From Rhyzopertha dominica (taxonomy: Eukaryota > Arthropoda > Insecta > Coleoptera > Bostrichidae), in assembly GCA_025024175.1 (NCBI GenBank), contig QCXZ01000041.1:38869786-38933785 (forward strand): 64,000 bases of DNA, in the 5' to 3' direction. Of this stretch, positions 58,481-64,000 are shown piece by piece. The notes under the pieces were generated by a model. The model worked only from the letters and a program-made list of their open reading frames with translations, ran no database searches and was not told the origin of the DNA. Every line of letters begins with the position of its first letter. The stretch's first letter is position 1. A program made the position numbers and the translations under genes.

Positions 58481-58830
58481 AGAAATCATCCGACCTGCTT
58501 CTGGTGCCGTAACAACCTAAAACATTCTGATTGACATAGAAACCTCTGGTGCACTTCATCCACTTAACTAATGAAAAACATAACGTGGATATGCAGCTTG
58601 AGAGCCTCCTCCTCTAGTAGAAATCATATGGCCCTCTTCTGGTGCCGAAACAACCTAAAACATCCGACTGATTGACACAGAAACCTCTGGAGCACTTCGT
58701 CTACTTAACTAATGAAAAACATAACGTGGATATCCAGCTTGAGGAGCCTCCTCTGGTAGAAATCATGCGGCCCTCATTTGGTGCCGTGACAACCTGATCC
58801 CACCTGATTGACATGAGACCTTGTTTCACC
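58481..58830 (+). repeat. Tandem repeat, about 138-139 bp unit, 2.5 copies
   Basis: AGAAATCAT starts units at 58481, 58619 and 58758. Shared blocks are TGGTGCCG.AACAACCTAAAACAT, GAAACCTCTGG.GCACTTC and AATGAAAAACATAACGTGGA. The third unit is partial. Confidence 0.9.
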
Positions 58831-58994
58831 CCACTCATCTAAGAAAATGATGTACGCACTTATACACCCACCTAAGAACGTTGATAGGCAACTTTAAGAC
58901 TTGGGGATAGGCAACCCATGACAGATTGTAGCTGCTATTTATAAACTTGTAACTTTTGTTAGTTGCAACTTTTAAACTTTTTAGCTTGCAATTA

Positions 58995-59373
58995 TACGGG
59001 GTTTCTATAAATGACTAATACATCCAGGGCGCTTATGGAAATTATCGATTAAATCAATTTGCCGTCTCTCTGGAAGGTGAACGCAACTACTGCTTACTTG
59101 TCATCTGTCGATTGATGAATTATTTAATATATTTTAATATGAAAAAACGTCTGGGAGTGTGTATTTTCAACATATTCTGTAGTGTTTTGTGGAATAATTA
59201 ACTTTAAGGTTGCAGAAAGCTCATATTTTGGAGCTGTGGGGTGACATTTATCTGCAACCTTCAGTACTATCGCCGTGCGTATTGTAACTTGGCAACAGTT
59301 ACAAAAAGACGGCGCAAAGAATTAAAAAATCAACGCCGTTCGCGTATTATGAATCGTTTATAGAAGCCCTGTA
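58995..59373 (-). mobile_element. Tc1/mariner-type MITE, copy 3
   Basis: 379 bp including TA at both ends; inverted relative to the 53.3-kb copy. Ends CGGGGTTTCTATAAATGACT and GAATCGTTTATAGAAGCCCTG. Internal blocks match the other two copies. Confidence 0.78.
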
Positions 59374-60049
59374 CCAAATACATTTTTACAATATTGGCCT
59401 TTCATATCAGTGCTTTCGTACTATTCACTTGTTACTTGTATCATTAAATATTTTGCAGTAATCGAACGTTTCTTTTATCACGGCTATTTCTGCTTCACAG
59501 ATTGCGACATCTGTTAGCCGTTCCTACTTATTCTTTTTTTGTTTTAGCCATGCTACAGATATCAGTTCGAACGCCATCTTTGTACTCGTATCATTAGGTG
59601 TACAAAAATGGAACGAGACTTTTTTTTACTTTTATTTTTAAAAGTTTTGTATTTAAAAGTTTTCTCTTAAATAATTTTTTTAGTTATTTTCTTAATAAAT
59701 AGATTTAATAAATAGGAAAAATATTTAATAACAGCAAGATTTCGCTCGTTTATTAATATCATTTTCGTTCCAAACGGCACTTCAAAGGATGACATTATTG
59801 TTTAGATTGTAAATGTAGCTTTAGTGTTATTATTTTATTACGCATTTCCTCATCTGTTCAAATTGTTAGACTATGACAATATATTTTTGTACGTCTGAGT
59901 CAATTAAAACGTAATGCTGCTGAAAATTATTTAGTTACTTAGATGGTGTTCGCGCGTTATTTGTAATACGGAGCACCTACCTGCACTCTCGCGAACAACG
60001 TGAATTTGCCCAATTTAAACACAGTGGCAAGTAAATGAAACGATCGTAG

Positions 60050-60738
60050 ATGTTAACAAGGTGATTTAATGAACACTTTATTTACAACTTAAAAACTACC
60101 GAATTATATGAATTTTACTGTGATGTGAATTTTGGGTGTGACCGTTACAAAAGTTTATGTGTGGATCTTTCGCGCACGATGTCACACCCTCGAGATCTAT
60201 GTGAAGACTCTCTCTTGGTATTAATTAAATATATTGGGTTTCGGTCTTCTAAATAAAACTCCTTTTATCTATGCCAAGCTTTCGGAGATCGTTTGTCTCC
60301 TTCTTCTGGGCAACAGAAACGGAATTAGTCTAAGTTGAACAGCATTCTTAACCTCATATAAATAACTCTAAACTTATAGGTAATTTTAAATTTTGCTAAC
60401 TATTAATAATCCCAAACAATATTGACAAATAAAGTTTAGAGTTATTTATATGAGGTTAAGAATGCTGTTCAACTTAGACTAATTCCGTTTCTGTTGCCCA
60501 GAAGAAGGAGACAAATGATCTCCGAAAGCTTGGCATAGATAAAAGGAGTTTTATTTAGAAGACCGAAACCCAATATATTTAATTAACATCAAAGATAAAC
60601 GGTCAATAACGGTACAATTCTCTTGGTATTGTTGCTTTGTCCTAAGGGCCATGTGTTTTTACGTCCTGCGCCCCGCACTTTGCATAACACCATAAAATTA
60701 GTTTGAGGTACAGTCGTTTCATAAGAGTGGACCCAACA
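60050..60738 (-). mobile_element. 3' LTR of a BEL/Pao retrotransposon, split by a foldback insertion
   Basis: On the minus strand the polypurine tract AAGGTGGGCGGCA (60751-60739) is followed at once by TGTTGGGTCCACTC (from 60738), the usual start of BEL/Pao LTRs. The LTR is interrupted by the 366-bp palindrome at 60221-60586. An AATAAA on the minus strand (60082-60077) may be the LTR polyadenylation signal, with a plausible end at GTTAACA near 60055. The far end and target duplication were not fixed. Confidence 0.6.
60221..60586. mobile_element. Foldback element with 155-bp arms
   Basis: 60221-60375 and 60432-60586 are nearly perfect reverse complements around a 56-bp loop. TCTCTTGGTATT occurs on both sides (60211-60222 and about 60622-60633). 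Each arm contains CAGAAGA, GGAGA...TCTCC and GAAAGCTTGGC, a hammerhead-like order with one core base changed. No coding capacity. Confidence 0.85.
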
Positions 60739-60924
60739 TGCCGCCCACCTTGAAAGTCTGCTTTCAAAATGATTATATACAACAATGTGTGAAATGTGAA
60801 GATGGAAAACAATTAAACATGAGTTATATACAAAGTTACAAGAAAATATTATATGTACACGTTAAAGACGAAAAAGAAACAAAAGTAAAATTAGTAACGT
60901 TAATCTAACGAATGCGTGAGTGAG

Positions 60925-61400
60925 TCAAAAGCGCACGGCGTCGATTGGCAAAACGCACACTTTGTTGACAGCACGTTTGAAGCAGCCGCTTTTAGTTTTC
61001 ACTAAAACTACCCGCACAACACCGTCAGCACCTGGAAAAACTTCGATGATACGGCCCAGTCTCCACTGAAGTGGTGGCAGGTTGTCGTCCTTCAGGAGCA
61101 CCAGTGCTCCTTTGAATGTGTGATGTGATTGTGTCCATTTGGTTCGGGGTTGTAATGTGGCTACATACTCTTTAGACCAGCGCTTCCAGAAGTGCTGCTT
61201 TATTCGCTGGATGTGCTCCCAACGAGACAATTTGTTAATAGGGACCTGATCTACATTTTCCTCTGGAAGTGTTAATAGTGAATCTCCTATTAGGAAATGG
61301 GCGGGAGTAAGAGCTGTGAGGTCAGAAGGATCGGAAGACAATGGAACTAACGGCCTAGAATTTAAACATGATTCTATCTGTACAATCAGTGTGTAAAATT
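60925..61400 (-). pseudogene. BEL/Pao polyprotein, C-terminal part after a frameshift
   Basis: The frame continues the integrase: DEFYTLIVQIESCLNSRPL, then ALTPAHFLIGDSLL, both standard for the end of the BEL/Pao integrase core. It then runs through a basic tail (RWEHIQRIKQHFWKRWS) and a small C-terminal domain (LPPLQWRLGRIIEVFPG, VVRVVLVKTKSG) of DUF5641 type, and stops at 60925. The open frame formally extends to 61512, but only the part after about 61400 is in register with the protein. No envelope-like gene lies between this stop and the LTR. Confidence 0.85.
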
Positions 61401-64000
61401 CATCGTGAGTACCGTATTTCCCACAACTGCCTTCAAGTGCCTCTTGAATGATTTCACTGCCGCCTCCCACAAACCCCCGAAATGCGGAGCTCGGGGTGGA
61501 ATGAAATTCCATTTAATGCTTTCTTCTGCTAACCTGCCCTTTATTGTGCTCCAGTGTTCCTCAGAATTGAATAATTGGGTCAATACTTGCAAGGTTTTAT
61601 TAGCCTTTACAAAGTTCCTAGCATTGTCCGAAAATATCTGTTTACATTTGCCTCTTCTGGCCATAAATCGCCGGAGGGTGGCTATGAACGCCTCTGTGGT
61701 GAGGTCATTGACCACCTCGAGGTGAAGTGCCCTTGTTGCTAAACAAATGAATACTGCAACATAGCAATATCTTGTGAAAGGGTTACCTCTGCGTCGAATA
61801 TCTTTAATTTGAAAAGGCCCACAGTAATCAACACCGCTGTTGAGAAAGGGTCTTGCTTGATTAACCCTTTCTTTAGGCAGATTGCCCATGAGAGGTTGCC
61901 TAAATGTTGGCCTGGCTCTAATGCACGATATGCATTTTCTGATTACATCGCGGACTGCTCTCCTGCCTGATAAAACCCAATATTTTGTGCGAATTTGGGT
62001 TAGCACAGTTTGATGTCCCGCGTGTAGCATTTGTGAGTGTGTTTTTTGTACTACCAGCCTTGTGAATGCGTGTTTAGCTGGCAATACAATTGGGAACTTT
62101 CTATCAACAGAAAAATTTGTATTGACTAATCTGCCGCCCACCCTGATAAGACCTGCCTCATCCAAGAACGGGTTGAGTGTCAATAATTTACTGTGAGGCG
62201 AAAGCTGCTTTTCATTGCTTAATGCATTATATTCATTTGGAAATTGTTGCCTCTGAACATGTTTAATTGAAGCAATCTTTGCCTCCTCAATTTCGTTAAG
62301 TTCAAGCGATCCGATGCGACGATTTGTGCTGCGTGCATTGTGAGCAAATCTGATACAATATGCGGTCACACGAAGAAGTTTGCTTAAGTCTGAATATTTT
62401 TCTATGAGCTGAAAGCTGTCACTTGTAATTGTCAATGCAACAGCAGTTCTCTTCTCAGTATTCAGAAAATCGTCATTAAGCATTAATGAGTTATTTGCGT
62501 TAGGCCACTGCGAGTGTGGCAAAGTTAGCCAAGGAGGTCCATGCCACCAAAGACTGTTGTCCTTTAGTTCGGCTGGCATCAATCCTCGTGAAACTACATC
62601 AGCTGGATTGTGTTTTGATGACACGTGATTCCAAAATCCGTCAGATGTGTGGTCTTGAATTTCAGAAACACGATTAGCCACAAATGTTTTCCATGTATTG
62701 GCTGGTGATCCTAACCAAGCTAGAACGACTTGAGAGTCGGTCCAATAATATGTTTTAAATGATGCGTTTTTCACTGCATTTTTTACCTTCAGCATCAATT
62801 GCGCTAAAAGAAGTGCAGCGCACAATTCAAGCCGAGGCAAAGAAATGGTTTTTAGTGGGGCCACTCGCGACTTTGCGCAAAGTAACCTGATTGTGCTCGT
62901 ACCATCTTGTGTAGTGGTTCTTATGTAAATGCATGCTCCGTAAGCTCTTTCAGATGCATCACTGAATCCATGCAATTCAAAATCTTTCTGAACACTCTGT
63001 GTTGTCACCTGACGTGGAACTGTGATGTTATTTAAATATTCTAGTTGAGAACAAAAACTAATCCATTTGGTGTGAATGTTTGCAGGAACCGATTCGTCCC
63101 AATGCAAGTTGGCTTGCCATAATTTTTGTATAATAATTTTTGCTGTGATAATTACAGGAGCCAAAATACTGAGTGGATCATAAATCTTTGCTATCTGCGA
63201 CAAAATTGTTCTTTTTGTGACTACAGAACGGTTTGAAGGAAGCACGATTGAGTACTGTAAGTTATCAGTTTTAGAATTCCACAGTAAGCCCAATGTCTTC
63301 AATGCGTCTTGTTTGTTCAAGACCGTGATGTCTGCTTCATTCGCAGAGATAGACGCATGGTCGAATATCTGATTCGAATTGGAGCGCCATTTTCGAAGGG
63401 AAAAGCCCCCTTTTGCAAGCAAAGCGTTTATGTTACTGTAAATTGTTTTGGCCTCATCTATTGTGTCAGTGCCTGTGATTAAATCATCAACGTAAAAGTC
63501 CGATTGAACTATACGTGATTCAATGGGAAAATTGCTACTCTCCTCTGAAGCTAATTGTTGTAAACTTTTGACAGCTAGATAACTTGCACTTTTTGTGCCG
63601 TATGTGACAGTTTTTAGCTGATACGCTTTTAGAGGTTCATCTTTGTTGTTCCTCCATCTGACCTTTTGATATTTACGATCATCTTTGTGAATTAATACCT
63701 GTCTATACATCTTTTCGATGTCAGCAGTAAGAACAAAATTGTGTAGTCTGAAACGAATAATTATGTCAAATAATTCGTCTTGTATGACTGGACCTTTCAT
63801 CAAAGTGTCGTTCAATGAAACGCCTGTTGAGGTGTTAGCAGAACCATCAAACACAACCCTCAGTTTTGTGGTAATGCTTTCCTGTTTTAAAACACCATGA
63901 TGTGGTAAGTAATAGCCATCTGAGCCGTTTTTCGATTCCTCCATGTGGTCTAGTTGAACATATTCGCTCATGAATCCTCTGTACTGTTCGTACAAGCTGG
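61386..64000 (-). pseudogene. BEL/Pao polyprotein: reverse transcriptase, RNase H, integrase (partial, frameshifted)
   Basis: Open from the window edge to 61386; Gag, protease and the start of RT lie beyond 64000. Residues are counted from the codon at 63995. RT has LTADIEKMY (Asp 92) and FYVDDLITG (Asp 170, 171). RNase H has FSDAS (346), LPRLELCAALL (Glu 390), YWTDSQ (420) and NPADVVSRG (466). Integrase has a zinc-binding set His 653, His 658, Cys 688, Cys 691, and DDE core residues Asp 723 (GVDYCGP), Asp 790 (FSDNARNF) and Glu 844 (GLWEAAVKSF). All catalytic residues are present. Near 61400 a one-base shift throws the frame into a stop, cutting off the end of integrase, which continues in the next frame. 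A young but broken copy, or a sequencing error. Confidence 0.92.

Noticed and set aside
61405..61725. 106-codon + strand frame within the BEL/Pao region
   Set aside because: Antisense shadow of the integrase coding sequence.
1..64000. CRISPR arrays, operons or bacterial features
   Set aside because: No direct-repeat/spacer pattern; spliced genes and element types show an animal nuclear genome.

Overview
This window is AT-rich, gene-poor eukaryotic DNA that reads as an insect nuclear genome. The signs are introns with standard GT/AG sites, an insect-type secreted lipase of the pancreatic-lipase family, and many arthropod mobile elements: BEL/Pao, Gypsy-like, hAT, Tc1/mariner with MITEs, and several decayed non-LTR elements. 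The species cannot be named from the sequence. Single N bases at scattered positions suggest a draft assembly.

Two host genes are well supported and face away from each other across about 525 bp. On the + strand, 20414-21964 is an intact, intronless glycerate kinase (MOFRL family, GLYCTK-like). On the - strand, a split gene from 19888 down to about 12514 encodes a secreted pancreatic-lipase-like protein. Its signal-peptide exon (19849-19888), two central exons separated by a 60-bp intron (15852-16106 and 15540-15791) and a fourth exon (12514-12699) join in phase. They carry the catalytic Ser and Asp; the exon with the catalytic His was not found. Three further isolated first-exon candidates end at good splice donors: 3475-3559 (-), 22800-22907 (+) and 33247-33339 (-).

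The most unusual content is a set of repeats that encode hammerhead self-cleaving ribozymes. Family 1 (2847-3185, 16246-16390, 24829-25355, 38034-38250, plus a fragment at 17890-17965) is a short modular non-autonomous element. The three clean copies have 13-14 bp target-site duplications. Each HHR copy folds as a type I hammerhead with a complete core (one copy is mutated), a palindromic stem III and a long stem I with an internal loop. Family 2 (11372-11965) is unrelated in sequence; it holds one textbook hammerhead at 11841-11932 and two decayed ones in a large inverted repeat. Weaker hammerhead-like motifs occur in at least five other repeats.

The rest, left to right: an internally deleted hAT element (6149-7282); a mariner-type MITE family (13.3, 53.3 and 59.0 kb); remnants of a non-LTR reverse transcriptase (35.2-36.2 kb); a 1.9-kb internally deleted LTR element with a 61-bp tandem array (39980-41885); a mariner transposase pseudogene (42.7-43.85 kb); non-LTR RNase H and C-terminal remnants (50.4-51.2 kb and 56.1-56.7 kb); a 138-bp tandem array (58.5-58.8 kb); and the 3' part of a BEL/Pao element on the - strand (about 60.0 to beyond 64.0 kb) whose LTR is split by a 366-bp foldback element. 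Several GC-balanced islands without ORF or transposon signature (28.2-28.6, 49.0-49.45, 51.7-52.1 and 55.0-55.3 kb) could be regulatory.
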